A DNA stretch of 64,000 nt from Trichoplusia ni (taxonomy: Eukaryota; Arthropoda; Insecta; Lepidoptera; Noctuidae). The stretch lies in contig NC_039479.1 of assembly GCF_003590095.1 (NCBI RefSeq), positions 7,564,001-7,628,000 on the forward strand. Reading direction: 5' to 3'. The notes under the pieces are model-generated. The model ran no database searches, was not told where the DNA came from, and was given only the letters and a program-made list of their open reading frames with translations. Every line of letters starts with the position of its first letter. The first letter of the stretch is position 1. Position numbers and translations under genes: made by a program. Positions 47,016 to 60,823 of the stretch are shown here, in pieces.

Positions 47016-47160
47016 ATTAAATGATGCAACGCAATGGAATTGCCCGACTAGTTTCGGACCTAACCGGAATCCTTAATCATGAGCTGACGCGGCTGAGTGG
47101 CTAGTCGAAGTAGCCAGTTCAATTCGCGTTAGTAAACCGTTGCATATGCATCATTTAATA
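47016..47160. repeat. Fold-back built from the GAAACTAGTCGG family
   Basis: ATTAAATGATGCAACGCAAT at the left mirrors GTTGCATATGCATCATTTAA at the right. GCCCGACTAGTTTCGG is the complement of the block seen at 22093. It may be two ends of one family joined head to head. Confidence 0.45.
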
Positions 47161-47189
47161 CTTAGCTATTATAATCTTATTTACCGACT

Positions 47190-47385
47190 GCACCTATAGC
47201 CGAGTGGTTGAGGTCACCATGTCAAACTCACTGCGATTCGTGTCTCAGTTTCGCTCGCAGCGTAGAACAAACGTTAGTGCAACCCACAAATGCTTTTCCT
47301 GACGATAGGTATTTGTCCATGTAACTTGAATGTTTGTGAAACCCCTTACGTCACAAGGATTTATTACCTTAGTTCGGAGGTCCTA
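47190..47385 (+). mobile_element. tRNA-derived SINE, GAGTGGTTGAGGTC family
   Basis: A perfect A box TAGCCGAGTGG (47197-47207), then TTGAGGTCACCATGTCAAAC. The 3' part contains ATGTAACTTGAATGTTTGTG and CACAAGGATTTA, shared with the 7503 copy. Confidence 0.65.
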
Positions 47386-47749
47386 AAAATGTGTATTAAA
47401 TAACCCGCCGCAATATCACGTATTCCTTGTAATATCTTAGTAAAAAAAAAACGAAATGGCGCCATTCAATTTTTGAATACTTTGATTGGAAAAAGTTTGA
47501 ACTTTTTAAAAAGAAATACTTAATTCCTTTACAAACATTTCCTTTTTATTCAAACTAGAATATCTCTCAAATATCTACTATCTGCTACCATTCACTGTCC
47601 TCCGCGCGTGCGTGCAGTCGACAGTTCTCTGCCCGCATTACACAGAGCAAAGAGTAAATATCTGCAATTTGATCTATGTGTAAGTAGGTCGTATTTAAAC
47701 CAGAAGCAATATGCAAGAGTTAAAATTCTCTCACGCCTGCTTCGGTATT

Positions 47750-47905
47750 TCGTGAAGGAATTCCTTCCTGCATTCTGTTCGAAATATATCCAGGGCGACT
47801 GCCAGCACCTCTAGTGTGGAAGAGAGATGGAAATATACGCTGTGTAGTGCGCTGGCTTGCTTCCACAGCTGCAATAGTTTTATTTTAGGATGAGGTGTTA
47901 GGTCC
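47750..47905 (+). repeat. TACGCTGTGTAGTGCGCTG repeat, copy 2
   Basis: Shares the core with 2736 and continues GCTTCCACAGCTGCAATAGT, then TTTATTTTAGGATG. The small frames over it on both strands are repeat products. Confidence 0.5.
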
Positions 47906-48479
47906 ATAGGCAAACGATGCAATATAGTTTTTTTTTTATTGAATATAGTTTTCTTTTAAGTCTATTAGGTTATACAGAGATGAAATGGGAGAATTTTGTT
48001 TTATTTACTATTTTACTTAAAAGATGCAAATAATCAGATTTCAAGTACGTGTTACGTGTTGCGTACCTATTTATTATTTGGAGGTATGAAAGACGGTCTA
48101 AATAAAATTGCAGTCTGCTGAGCGGTATAAATTCAATTTATGGAACAATTCAAAGTTAAAGCAAATTTATGCATTTGAATTCGCTTTAACATCAATATTA
48201 AATATTTATTCAGACTACATTTCCCCTAAATAAGGAACCGCAACGTAACTGAAAAGGCATAAAGAAAGTACAAAATATCTGACAGTTTATGCATTTCGTT
48301 TTCAGTTCATTTATAGGCTTGTGTCATTAGAGACTGCGGGTATAGGATATCGGATCATTAATACTTGATAAGGTAATATAAACGTTAAAACTCAAAATTA
48401 AGTCTGCGCCTGATTTATTAATAAATGATACAATAATGCTTAAGCGTGAGAGGAGGCTTAGCTACATCTGCACAATTTT

Positions 48480-48823
48480 ATCGATCACAGGTTAAGCCAC
48501 GCTTGACACGGTTGGTCCGTGAATGGGTGACATGTGACATCTATGTCATTAAAAGTACTCCCGTGTTTTAGGAAGCACGTAAAATTGTGGTTCCCGACTG
48601 TTATTCCTACATCTTTGATATTCGTTACGGGTCACAAGTTACAGTCTGAAAACCAGTCTTACTTAAGCGAATCGACTATCTGTAGTGTGGGTATTCAGTT
48701 GAAGAGGTCATAAGGGAAGTCCTTCCTTACAAAACACTGGTACTTAGCTGCATCTGGTTACACTGGAAGCCGACTTCAACATAGTTGGGAAGGCTAGGAT
48801 GGCCCAACATGGCTAGGATGATA
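48480..48823 (-). repeat. AACTATGTTGGGGTCGG family, reverse full-length copy
   Basis: The plus strand starts CGATCACAGGTTAAGC and ends with CTGGAAGCCGACTTCAACAT, AGTTGGGAAGGCTAGGATG. That is the complement of the 5063 copy from end to end, with moderate divergence. Confidence 0.6.
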
Positions 48824-51800
48824 TTATGAAGCTTGCTGAATAGTTTTGATATAGATACGAGTATTATTTTCTCTTAGTGAATGTTTGAAATGGTTTTTAC
48901 ATGTTTTATTATTAGCTTTTCATACTAAAACGTTGGCTGGTGTCTATAAATTATAAAACACGGGTCCCGTTAATTTTGTGTTGACATAAAGGCTCGGTTC
49001 TGCCGTGTACGGGTTTTTTACGCGTGACATACATTTTTACTTATTTTTTTGATGATGTTTTTTACTTTTACTTCCAAAATTATTTTTGTGTTTTTACTGA
49101 ATTTTAAAAGAGATGTGGAATTGTGTAATTGAGATTTACGATGGAAATTAAAAACTTTTTATTAATTTGCGCTTTTGAATGTATTTGATTGTGAAACGGA
49201 CAATATTATGTTTTTTAGGAGTCTGTTTCACATTAATTTGGTGTTTAAAGGTTTTTTTTTTCACCAATAAAATGACAATCCTTGCATCCATGACATGAAC
49301 GTACAATACTAAACCGTCTAGACAAACAATTTAACTGTGTCCAGGCTACTAATAATTTATGTATATTCAAAATTGCTTTTGTACGTAAATATTAAAATTG
49401 GAACTTTAATTCTATAACGAAAACTTTAACTTTTAAATAGATGATTGATATAATTGATTCTTAATAACTCTATGGGATGATATGCAGTGTTTACTTAGAC
49501 CGTGGTTTTATTTTATAGGTGCAGATTTCATGTTTTGTAATAAAAAGTTTTAGAAGATATACAATATATTATAAAAAACATTTTTTCGCTCCGAAATGAA
49601 AATTTTGATCTCACGATGACCAATTTGGAAGTATAACAATTTTTATCTCGCATCAATAGTATTGTTGATATCTGCAACCAAGCAATAAAATATGGATTGC
49701 TTGTCGGTCATCCGTGCCCTTTATGTTTAAAATGTTGTCTTTATGTTTATCGGGACCTGGCAAAATCTATTCCATAGTAAGTATTGTAGTCAGAGGTATA
49801 GTATACTTATACAAAACTCCACAATGGGTAAAAACTTCTCAACTTAAATAAAACTCCCAACTAGTATCATAAAACTTGAGCGAAAATAATTTCTCAATTC
49901 GAGTAAAGGATCAAGTTTTCAAAGAGAATGTGTTATCTCAGTCGTTCTGACTAATGCTTTTTGAATCGTCGCTCCGCGGGATACCAAACTTTATAATCTT
50001 GATCCGAAGTTTTCGATGCGAAGCGAAAACTGCAATTTCTCAAGTACCAAGTTTTTATGATAAATTATCGAACTAGAAAAAGTATTGGTTAAGAGACTTA
50101 ATGTGCTTAATGATATTAAATCAGATGGGAGAATGTAGCGTGAATCACTCGAATACTTTGCTTCGAGTGGGTTCGAGTAGGTACTTTATTAGGAATGAGG
50201 TGGATTTGTGTTCTTTTCAGTTCATTGAAATTCACTTGTTCCGAGTTGAGCGTAGGAAAGCACTTGAGGGATGAAAAAGGTTTGACTATTTTATTATTGA
50301 CTAGTCCGCCCGCGGCGCAGTTTGTGGAAATTCTGTTATTCTTGTGCTCAAGTAGATTAAATTTTGAATCTTCTCCGTTGTTACGGATGTTGGACGCTGC
50401 GTTGATGCGATTTTTATTCTGTACCTTTGTTTTTCTAAATAAATATACATTTTATACTTGCCTGATGTTTATATTATGAAACTTATTCATAAATTCTCGT
50501 TAAAATTACCTCGTTCAAAAACGAAACAACTTCTTTAAAACCAACTGGGATAAGACTGTACTATTATTTTTATTATCTTCAGAGAGATTTTATTACGGTA
50601 TGCGAACGCGTTTTTAATTAAAATAAGCTTTGTCATATTTTATTTATATTACCTACTCAATACCGGTGGTAACTAGCAATGATTAGTATTTTTTGTGGTC
50701 TGTATTTAATCAGGTACGACCATTTAGAGAGTTTTTTAAACAAAGCTTTAAACAAAAATTAAGCCTTGTGTCTTGTATAATATTTTAAATCGTTAGTTAT
50801 CTTAAACATATAACATTATACTCAAATTTCTTTCCCAAACATTTTTCCCAAAAACCTACTCTAAAATGCTTTCTTAACTTCTCCGTCACAGAATCTAGTT
50901 TTCGAAACCCAGCTCAGATAAGCTAGCGGGTCAGGGCTCTTGGTCCATGGAGTCTGCGATCTCAAATATTGTCACACTCCAGTTATCGTCCCAGACAGCC
51001 CGTGTACCGATGCTTGTTAAACCGAACTCTCCTTGAGAAAAGCTGCACTTCTTTTCAAAATATCTGTCTTGTGAAACATATTTTCTTTCCCTTAGAGACA
51101 TTAAAGCAATTTGTTTTGGATAAGTTAGACGTATGCGATCGTTTAATGTTTGTGTGTTAAAGATTTTGGGTGACAGAGAGTAGCTTGAAAATCGTTTCCA
51201 ATGAATTTATTTCATTAAAACAATATTGTGTTATAGTATCGATTGGAATGTTAAGATTATTTCTAATAATGCTAAGCAAAGTTTTCACATAGTCAAATCT
51301 TCAAAAAGAGGTTCAAGTAATTTTTGCACTTAAATTTTAAAATGTACCGTTTTTTTGTGTTTTCTTTTGGTGTAATAAAAACACCACAACAGAAATTCGT
51401 CATCTGTAAAAAATCAACTATCTAGTTCTCAGCTTCATTTCGAACAAGTAATAAGTTCCAGTTTATACCTTTGAGTGCCGAACCCTAAAGCACTCTTATT
51501 ACACTGTATACAATTTATACTCCACTCCGATCAAAGCCTGTTCAAACAGACCTTCAGGATGAGTAAAAATAAACACAACATAGAATATCATATCAAAAAA
51601 CGTTCGGATCAACTTCAAAGGATTTTTAGCTACGTTTGATATAAAAATAAAATAACAAACACATCCGCATGCAATTATCGCGGATAAGCTCTCTGCATAG
51701 AGAATTCTCAACAAGATTGCTTTGTAAAAGGTCACTGAAACTGAATTTCAGGCGTACATTTTGTAACGTGGTAACGAGGATTGTTACAGTATAGGATATT

Positions 51801-54749
51801 TGGTAAGATGAATTCAAGGACATGAGGCTCTGAATATTTTTATGCAGTCAATAACATAGAAACCCGTAAAAAGTTTAATTTGTTAATGTTTGTCTTTATT
51901 GTTCTGCCCAGTTAAAGTAACACTGTTACAAAAATCTGTCTCTTCCTTTGTCACCAGGTTGTATATCATGAACCGTGATAGCTAGATAGTTGAAATTTTC
52001 ATAAATAATATACAGTTATTTCCGGAAAAATTTCTAAATTGAGGTAGAGACGGTACAAAGAGTTACTTTGATAAGTTACGTGGTTTAAGACAATTTAAAC
52101 TTTGTAAAAAAAAAAAACATGAAATAAGTTTCTTATCAAGATAACCTGTTTCGTAATGTCGTTCACACTACTACAGTAACTATATACCTTACAGGAGGAT
52201 ATTATACGAGCTGTAATAGATGCTCACCAACGGAGCCAGGTAAATAGGTAAAAGAACGCACATTATATTCAAACAAAACACAAAATTCAATTTGTCCAAT
52301 TTCCCCGAGTCTAAGCACAAAAACCTCCCTAGGGCACCAAAATTCCCTTCGAAAACATATTACAAACTCTTCGATGGAAAAACGAAAAAAAAAAACATTT
52401 CCTTTTTTCAAAAGAAGCCGATTATCTATACCTCTGTGTTCTACGTCGCCAATGCCATCGGAAACGAGTTAAATATTTACATGTTTACAACGATATACAT
52501 ACGTACTTACATATTATTACAATTTCGTGAATACAAGGATTTAACAAAGAGGATGGTAGCGTATTCAACCTTTATCTCTTCGTGCAAGGTTGAAGTCATA
52601 TACTTTGTACGTGACAACAAACTAAGCGTATATTTGGAATATTGTGTTATATTGACCTTAAATATTGGGACCTAGATAGGTAACCTTACCTGTTCTTAAA
52701 AATATGAAGGTATGGAACACCTGGGACTTTTCATCTCTCAATATATTTTATGAATACAATATGATGCAGTAAGCTTGGTACATTGTAAGTTCTGAGAGAC
52801 TTATAGCAAGAATTTGTTCTTTAATGCGTTTGTCATACATGCTGTTATTTGCTACGTCAATACAAAAATTAACGAAGGAAAAGGCGTAGAGACCTTCAGG
52901 AAAAGTTTTTCTATTTATGTAACAGCGAGTTTACAACCAAAACAAATGTTGGTGGGCCATGAATCGGTAATAACTTTTTGAACACAAAAATGTACCGTTA
53001 TATTTAAATATATCACACAATAGGCAGTAATAGCCCAGCTTGTCTTAATTAAAACGTGTTGCTAACCAAAAGTTGGTTAGGTAAGGTTATACTTTTATTC
53101 CCTCTGGCTTATCGAATTGTAAAAACTCTCAAAATTTCCCAGTTGGCGAAAATTTGGTTAAATAAATTATGAACGCTTCCAAAAAAAATTCAACTGTTTT
53201 TTTATTTGGTCGACTTAATTATTCGTTATACTCGTTTAAAAAAGAAAAAGAACGGTAAAGATCGCCCAAATTAATTTGGAACTTTTTTATTCTGGTGAAA
53301 TATTAAAAATGCCTGAGGTATCAAATGTAGGCATAAAAAGTCTTCGTGCCGCCATTGCCGGTAATAACACCAGCCTAGCAACAGTTCACTTGTATAGGTA
53401 TTAAAATTTACTTTTATTTTGCCATCAAACGAGCCATTTTTTTTTTTTAGTATTTTACTCGGTTTTACTATAAATAATTTAGCTAACTTGTAAATTTTGA
53501 CAAGAACTAGCGTTCTGATTGAAAACAGGACATAATGACCTGGTGCACAACATTTCCTACCCATACTTCAATAATAAAGTAAAATATTTAATATAAAAAA
53601 TATTAAAACATCCATTAGGCAGTAAATATCGTAATTTATTAATGTATTCAACATCATACTGTTATACATTTTCATATTTTCTCGTGTAACAGTATCGACG
53701 TGAAGCCGTGAACTAAATTTAGTAGAAGCTCCATTTTATAGCTTCCGTACTTTATGGTAATAGGCACAAACCTCCGGTTGTGCGCTGCTTCTGATCACAT
53801 TACGAATAACTCACAGTTTTATCGACGTTTAATATAACCTTGTGCAATTACAATGCTTTTATTTATGATTTTTTTAATTCTTGAAGTAGGTATAAAGTTT
53901 TACAAGACATTGATGATTGATTATAAATGAAAACTAGAGAGTCTTATACCACGTTTTACAGTAAGGTTATTAAGGCTATACAAGGCGTTGAGCATCCCTC
54001 TTGCACACACTCAGTATCATTACTCTAAGACGTGGCAGTTGGCCCTCCACACTTATCATCTATATTCATTAAAATAAAATTATGTTTAGGTACATTTTAT
54101 GCACTTCATGTTTCCCTTCTTAAAACCAGTCTTGGCTAAGAAGTCACATTGCATTCAGACAGAAAAAAATTCGGCCGCAAAAACTGTGACTATTTGGAAA
54201 TAATGATGTCAACTCCAACATCCCGAAAACCTCCATAGATGTTCAAATCTTTTGTGAAACTAGAAAAGGCAGGCGCCATGTGTCGTACAAAGGTGTTCCC
54301 AATAAAGATACATAGAGAACGACCTTTTGGGAACTCATTCACCGTATTTCGTGGCCTTTGGTGCACAATAGCTTGGATCTGAAGTTTCTGAAGCCGAGGC
54401 GACACAAGAACGTCTCTTGTTAGTTATCACAATAGCTCACTATACATCGCGTTATGTGTTTAGCTATCGGCAGGTCAGATAGCAAGACGTTTTGGACCGT
54501 CCAATTACTGAATTGTTGGTGTCTCGAAAGTCGTATTGAATTCTTGGTATTGTAAACTTCCAACCAATATATTCGTTGGTTCTGTAATTTTAACGAAACA
54601 AATATGGTTATTTTTCACATGAATAGGATGTTTATTTATAGTAACAGATTTTCAGAAAATATTGGTTTTTTATTTTACCTCATAAACAAAAAAAAGGGAT
54701 ACAGTAAAATAAAATTACATTAAGGTAAAAAGTAATCAACATATTTGTT
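48824..54749. other. Long stretch without a recognisable gene
   Basis: AT-rich. A reverse CCGGCCAAG-family piece lies at about 51935-52010 (CACCAGGTTGTATATCATGA, ACCGTGATAGCTAGATAG), and a forward piece near 51355-51430. Open frames at 50195, 51499, 52292 and 53271 have no domains, and the 127-residue one at 52292 opens at TTG. Confidence 0.4.
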
Positions 54750-54860
54750 AATCCAAGGTTATAGCAAATCACGAAATTTCATCAAAATTGGTCAAGGAGT
54801 TCTAGCACTAATAGGTAACAAATAAACATACATAAAAACTTTCGCCTTCATAATAATAGC
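54750..54860 (+). repeat. RTE-like tail, partial
   Basis: CGAAATTTCATCAAAATTGG, CAAGGAGTTCTAG, then ACATAAAAACTTTCGCCTTC and ATAATAATAGCG is the 3' part of the family seen at 23026. Confidence 0.5.
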
Positions 54861-55832
54861 GTGATAAAATGTGATTATAAGTTTGAATAAAATTCTAAAA
54901 CGTTGCAACAGTTTCAACCATTAAACTATGTTTGCAAATCATGACAGTTGAACATAAAGCCTTAATTAGAGGCCTTCGCGGAGTCCTTCTATTATTTTAT
55001 TAAGTTTCCACAAGAATTTTCAGTTACTTGTGTTTCATGGAAATTGCATACATTGCCTAAAGACCTTGTCCTTGTGGACTATAGTTACTGTTTAAATTGC
55101 CCATGACGTGGCATGCAAACAGATTTTTTTCTATACCATGAAGTACTCTATAATGTAGCGTAGGTTTTGCAGTTATGTCGAATAGTAATCATAAATACTG
55201 CCTCAAATCACATTTCATTTGGAAATTTTGAGTGCTGATAATTCACCTCTGTGACATTTCAATATAAATGTAATGATGATAGAAAGCCCTCGAATGTATG
55301 AAATTGCCAGTTTGCGTCACTTGGGTAATTGTGGCGAAATGTCAATTCAATACTTTTTTATACCATTACATACATATACACATTACATATAAATGCCATA
55401 TCACACACATTCGCAGAAGGAAGGAGTCGTTTTAAAAAAGATATAGTCCCATGTTTTGTATGAACACTGCAATTATGAACAAAGTCATATATAACAAATA
55501 TAATATTTCTAGAAGGGTCAATAACGAAACAAAAGTTTAAAGTTAGTAATAAGCCGACACGAAAAAAAAACAAACAAAAATGCTATCACCAAAGTCAATG
55601 TGTCACCGCTCCTTTTATCGACAAACGTCTTAATAAGCGTGCCTTAAAAGCGGAAAAACAGTTTCAGGATATTACCACATAGGAAGCCGACATATTCTCT
55701 TTAACGAGGCCGTCAAGGAAAGATACCTGTTTATCGCACTGCACCGTTGTTGCTACATCAACGAAATAGACAGTCTTAAATAGTCCTAAAATTAATTCCA
55801 CGAACGCCTTGTTATTTTAAAGCAACGTCGTT
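54861..55832. other. Non-coding stretch
   Basis: No gene or repeat recognised. Confidence 0.4.
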
Positions 55833-56118
55833 AGAGTTCCGTACAAACAGGGCGAAAACGGCTCTAATTAGTAAGGCTTCGCTGTGTGGCTGTTTGTCTG
55901 TCACCAGGCCGTATCTTATGAACCATGATAGGTAGAAGATGATAAACACAGTTGTGTTTTAATGTAGTATTTCTGGATCATCTATTACAAAAAAATTAAA
56001 AAGTCAAGCACCGTCACAATTTTGAAGACGACAATTATAAAAAAAAACAAACGTTTTATTAATATATTTGTACGAAACTCTCAATATCACAAGTCTGGCT
56101 CGCACTTGACCGGTTTTC
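55833..56118 (-). repeat. CCGGCCAAGTGCGAGTCGG family, full-length reverse copy
   Basis: The plus strand runs from GTTCCGTACAAACAGGGCGA through TGTTTGTCTGTCACCAGGCC and ATGAACCATGATAGGTAG to TGGCTCGCACTTGACCGGTT. This is the most complete copy of the family in the window. Confidence 0.65.
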
Positions 56119-56689
56119 ATGTTAAAATTGCGAGGAGCGAGGCACGATATTGCATATTATGGAAATAATGCAAGCCGACAATACCAACTTTAATGAAAGA
56201 GGTACTTAAAAATATTACACGGAATATTAAGTACATGAAGCGAGGTAGGAAAGGTCCCAACCATCGTTATGGTACCTACTTGGTACCACCTTTAAGCAGA
56301 TGTGTATCAATAACCATTAAAATGGGTAGAATTAATATTTGCTCTACATTTCCGAGCGCCCCTGTCATTATAATGTAATTATGTTTTTATTAATGTTATT
56401 AGGTGACTTTGGTATGTATTTTTCGTTTCATATCTTATGGTTTAATAAATTATTTTTGTATGTAGGTTACTGAATCTGTGTTAGTAAGGACTGCTCAATG
56501 TTATTAATGAATTTATACGTTTTTATTTGTCTTCTATTTAATACTTCGTATATCTAATGATATCAAAAACCTGTTTGTCTCTATAAATCTTGTCATCGCT
56601 TTAAACTTTTATTAATTGAATGTACTACTAAAGCAAACCACAGGCTTGATATAAAAAAAAACTGAGCTAAACTTGTTGAAATCTTTATG

Positions 56690-56835
56690 GGACCAAATAA
56701 CAGCTACCTACTTCACGTTAAATAAATGATTTTAATTAATTATTCCTTCAGTGAATTAAAATCCGAAGTTTTGTTTTGGGGTTACACACATAAAAACACA
56801 GACTAATTGAGAACCTCCTTTTGAAGTCGGTTGAG
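56690..56835 (+). repeat. Non-LTR tail-like repeat (CCTCCTTTTxGAAGTCGGTT), better copy
   Basis: GACCAAATAACAGCTACCTA, TTCACGTTAAATAAATGAT, then ACTAATTGAGAACCTCCTTT and TGAAGTCGGTTGAG. It is related to 19088-19255. Confidence 0.5.
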
Positions 56836-57640
56836 AAACAGGCTGTATAAAATACCATAATTATTCATTTTACGGTTAAAAAATAACCAGACATTTAAAT
56901 GTTTAAGGTAAAGCTATACCCATCACATATTTTTGGAATTTATATAAACAGTATCTAATTTATCTTTTTGTTAAAAAAAAAAAACAAAATTGGATTAAAC
57001 AATCTGGAAAAAGAATTCTCCATAACGCTTGAATTGTTTGATGTGGCTATCATATGAATATACAACACACACCATTGAAAATATAAAAAAATGGATATTT
57101 TATTTCTAGCTGACCTTTATTGAATTTGCGTACATCGTAGGCACCCATTCAAATTGTTAAATAAAACATAAAATTCGTTTTACAAAATTCGCGAATATTT
57201 TCATTTGTAACCGTACAAAACCATTAAAAAGGTTTATCATCGCACGCTGTTAAAATTTTATAAAGAATATAAAAATATTGTAGCACTAAATAATAAAACG
57301 GTGTGCTCTTTTACAAAAAAAAAATACAGATGAAATAAATAAATCACAAGTTACAAGGTATGTCGGATGCTATTCAAATAAATTCCTTTTTCCTTCGAAA
57401 TAAATTGAATTATTAAAACGTACAAGCCGACGAAACGACGTTTATCGATGCTCTCCCTCACCCAAAACTTGGCGATGTACGAATACCTAATAAAACGGGT
57501 TTCCTCAATTGCCAAGTAATTTGTCATTTGACATGATGTTTAATCCGGAAGCTGTGAATTTAATTTCGCAAATAAAACGTCTGACTTCCATAAAAATTTC
57601 AGGGTAGGTTACTTTATGTCGTACTCTAAAAGCCTGTTTT

Positions 57641-57841
57641 ATGATTGGCCGTAAAAAAGCGAGCCTCCGCGAGCCAATTTCGTTCTTTAATTACGGTAAC
57701 ATTCAAGTTTTACAGGAACATCAGAATATGTATGTCGAAGATGGAATTCAAGGGTTTCCATTAAGCTTAGGCGACGTTATCAAGTATTGCCGTGAATATG
57801 CGGCTGAAACCTCATTGGAATTTGTCATTGTCTGCTAAGGC
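57641..57841 (+). CDS. Unidentified short open frame or possible terminal exon
   Basis: ATG at 57641 opens a short frame ending in YCREYAAETSLEFVIVC. Inside it, TTCAAGTTTTACAG|GAACATCAG (acceptor AG ends at 57715) would let 57716 to the stop act as a terminal exon coding EHQNMYVEDGIQGFPLSLGD and more. I recognise no domain and see no nearby poly(A) signal. It is likely a chance frame. Confidence 0.15.
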
Positions 57842-60125
57842 GACTTCGAGTCACTATTCGGATTCCTTGGTGCTATGGAGTATTGATGTCATCATTAATA
57901 TAAGAATGACTGTGTTGTCTGTATTCTCACGAAAAACATAAAAGCAAAAACTCGTCTCTTTTTTTAAATTAGGTACTTCAAAATGAAGCCCAATTTCTAG
58001 TGAAGTTTACAGGTGCACAATTGAAACTACCAGCTAAATGATCTCGGTACATTTCTCAAGGGTAGTGTGGATAGAAGGGCAGCCAACCCCGTCTTCGTAA
58101 ATTAGGCTGCGGCATTGAAGCCGCTTTATAATTTAGGGAACACACGTCGACGTTGCATAATTTATTCCTATGTAGCTTGACCTCTTTATAAACGCCTCGG
58201 AATGAATACTTTAAGGTGTCTTAAATTGAAAAGAAAATACTTTACCTCTGATTTCAAACAGATTTGAAGTATTTTCTTTAAATATTATGGATAAAAAGAT
58301 TACTGTAATGAAAGGGATGAAAAAAATCTTTCTAAGTAACAGAATAGGCTCGGAGTAAGCTGAGGTAAAACTTTATGAAATATTGGGTTTCTTGTTTGAA
58401 TTGGGTTTCCGTAGATGATATCGGCATACTGTTGGTGTTTTATTTACGACCGGAGGTGGATGGGGTTAGGTGTGTGTAACTTGAAGTGACCCAATAATGT
58501 TAATTTTCTGGTATCGGCCTTGAGTTGGAAATAGTGTAGTGACGCGATAGTCGTACGTTATTAATATATACGGCGGTGCATAGAGACCTTGACCTGACCT
58601 CCACCGAGCGTCCCCGAGCCGGCGTTGATAATAACAAGTTCTACTAAAAATGCATTACTTACTGTTTGTTGCTTTCGATTAAATGGAACTTTCCAAATTA
58701 CATATTTTTAATGGGTTCTTTTGCCGAGCACTTTTTTCATACATTTTTTTTATAATGAAACTCTTGCCTATATTTTATATTCATAAACTCATCCAGTATT
58801 TAATTGAAAAAGTTTTTAAAAAGTATGACGAAATTTTATTTCGTTCTTCTAAAGACTAGTCTAAATATTGATTAAGAACATGAATATTTATCCCAAATGT
58901 TTGAAAAAGCAATATAAACAAATGATGTCAAAGTAAGATTTATTCAAGACAAAGACATTCGCACGAGCACGTGTTTATCGCATGTGGACGTCTCATTACG
59001 TAGTGTTAGCCGTTACAAATCTGTTCTTTGTATTACTTCCCTAATGCATGCAAGACATACAAGTGAAATAAAGGATTACAAAAACAAACAAAGCTTAAAG
59101 TATAATATTCGAATCTACGATCTTTGACTTGGCCAGTCCAACTGTTACCAATACTTTTTGCAAATGACAGCCAAAAAGTGTCGCTGTCATATGACTGTGT
59201 GTGAGTGCAATTGCATCTAGAAAAACAAAAGAACGACACTAGTTTAGTATGTTCTTTATTCTATGACTACGCTATCTCAATATACCGTCTCATTTTGCAT
59301 ACGAATATCTATTTATAGATACACCTCACCTAAAACTTTACGGTATGTTGTACGACTTCAAATTTAGCTATGGATTACATAAGTTTAGTATTGCAATATA
59401 AACTGTAGCACATAAAGGATTATTCTCTGTTTAATACGTTAAAATAATGTTAAATGTTAGAAATATTTTTTCGCAATATTATATACCAAAATATTTTTGG
59501 GTAATACAGTAGGTACCAGTAGGTTTTGTGTGGCATTAGTATTACTGATCAACAGATTTAAAACTTTGATGTTTTTTTTTAAGTTTTTCTTCCTATTCTT
59601 GTGATAAAAAATAAAAGATTAACATCCATACATGTTAAATAAAAGATTAACATATATCAACATAACCCACACTGTGTCACAGCTGGCCATAGGCCTATTT
59701 ATTCCAGTTGAGACGAAGAGTATATATAATAGTTGTCTTCATCCGTTAAATAAAACCTCATTCTCCAAAATAATATGAACATTGTAAAATCCTTCTAACC
59801 ATTCATGTCAAAACATACCATTGTTTGGTAAATATGTATAAGGTGACAAAGCAACAACACATACTTGAGTACAACAATAGAGTAGTACGATGTCTCGATA
59901 AGGTTTACCTTACGGCGAAGAGGTCACGGCCTGACATACTACACCGCCTAAACTTAGATGAAGTTATATCAGAAATACCTATGCTTAGTATGGAATATAC
60001 GTGAGTTAGTTACAAAATTGATTTAAGGAGAATTTTAATAATGATCAAACTAAGCTGGTTTTATGAGCAATTGACAACTGATACACATGCTTCAATATTT
60101 ATAAAACATACATAAATTATAGCCA
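57842..60125. other. Non-coding stretch with a nuclear-receptor-like cluster
   Basis: No gene seen. GACCTTGACCTGACCT (58585-58600) holds overlapping TGACCT half-sites in a small GC-rich block (58570-58625). A LINE-like fragment lies at 59679-59712. Confidence 0.4.
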
Positions 60126-60235
60126 GACTCAGAACGAATGATCGTGCTCATGACACAAACATTCGTCTTGGGTTGGAATCGAACATACGACCTCCGGTAT
60201 AGCAGTCAGGGCTAATAACCATAATTATTATCCTG
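60126..60235 (-). mobile_element. tRNA-derived SINE, reverse partial copy of GACTAGATGGCG family
   Basis: GAACGAATGATCGTGCTCAT, then ACGACCTCCGGTATAGCAGT, is the complement of the SINE head seen at 24205, including a changed B-box region (GGTTGGAATCGAAC). Only the head half remains. Confidence 0.5.
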
Positions 60236-60823
60236 TCCACCTGCCGCATGTTACTGTATCCTTACTGCATGTTTTTTTCATACTAGTAGATTGCAAAGTA
60301 GAGATAGACTATTTCTTCTTTAGAAAAATAGGGGTTATAATTAAAAAAGGTTTTTTTAATGTCACTCTTATGTAAAGCTGTTAATAAATTATATTTTTTA
60401 CCTTCTGCAGAGTACTAAAACATCAAAATTTTGTACAATAAGACCCTTCTGTTTATGCCGCCGACAAAATAGCGCTATCATAAACGCAAGCAAATTAGTG
60501 AGCCTTACGCTATTAATAATATATTATGCCAACATTAATGATCTTCATTATCATAATACAAAAGCGTATGTGCCCTACCCCTGTATTTTACGACATCAGG
60601 AATGTGATGGAGTGGTTGGGTTGACGTCACTAGTATTTGAAACTATAACACACCTGGCCGGTACTATGACCCGTTATAGCAAGACTTGTGTCATTGTAAG
60701 AGAGAGACAGCGCTATAGATAGTAGAAGTAGTGGCGTCTCGTTTCTACATTTGTAAGTCACGCTTCAAAAGCTGTGATGGTGGAAATTAATGCATGCGAT
60801 TCCACAATTATATAACTTACAAT
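60236..60823. other. Non-coding stretch
   Basis: No gene recognised. The 74-residue frame at 60498-60722 has no features. Confidence 0.35.

Noticed and set aside
52292..52675. 127-residue plus-strand frame
   Set aside because: Opens at TTG, is Lys/Tyr/Ile-rich as AT-rich DNA produces, and has no domain, splice site or poly(A) support.
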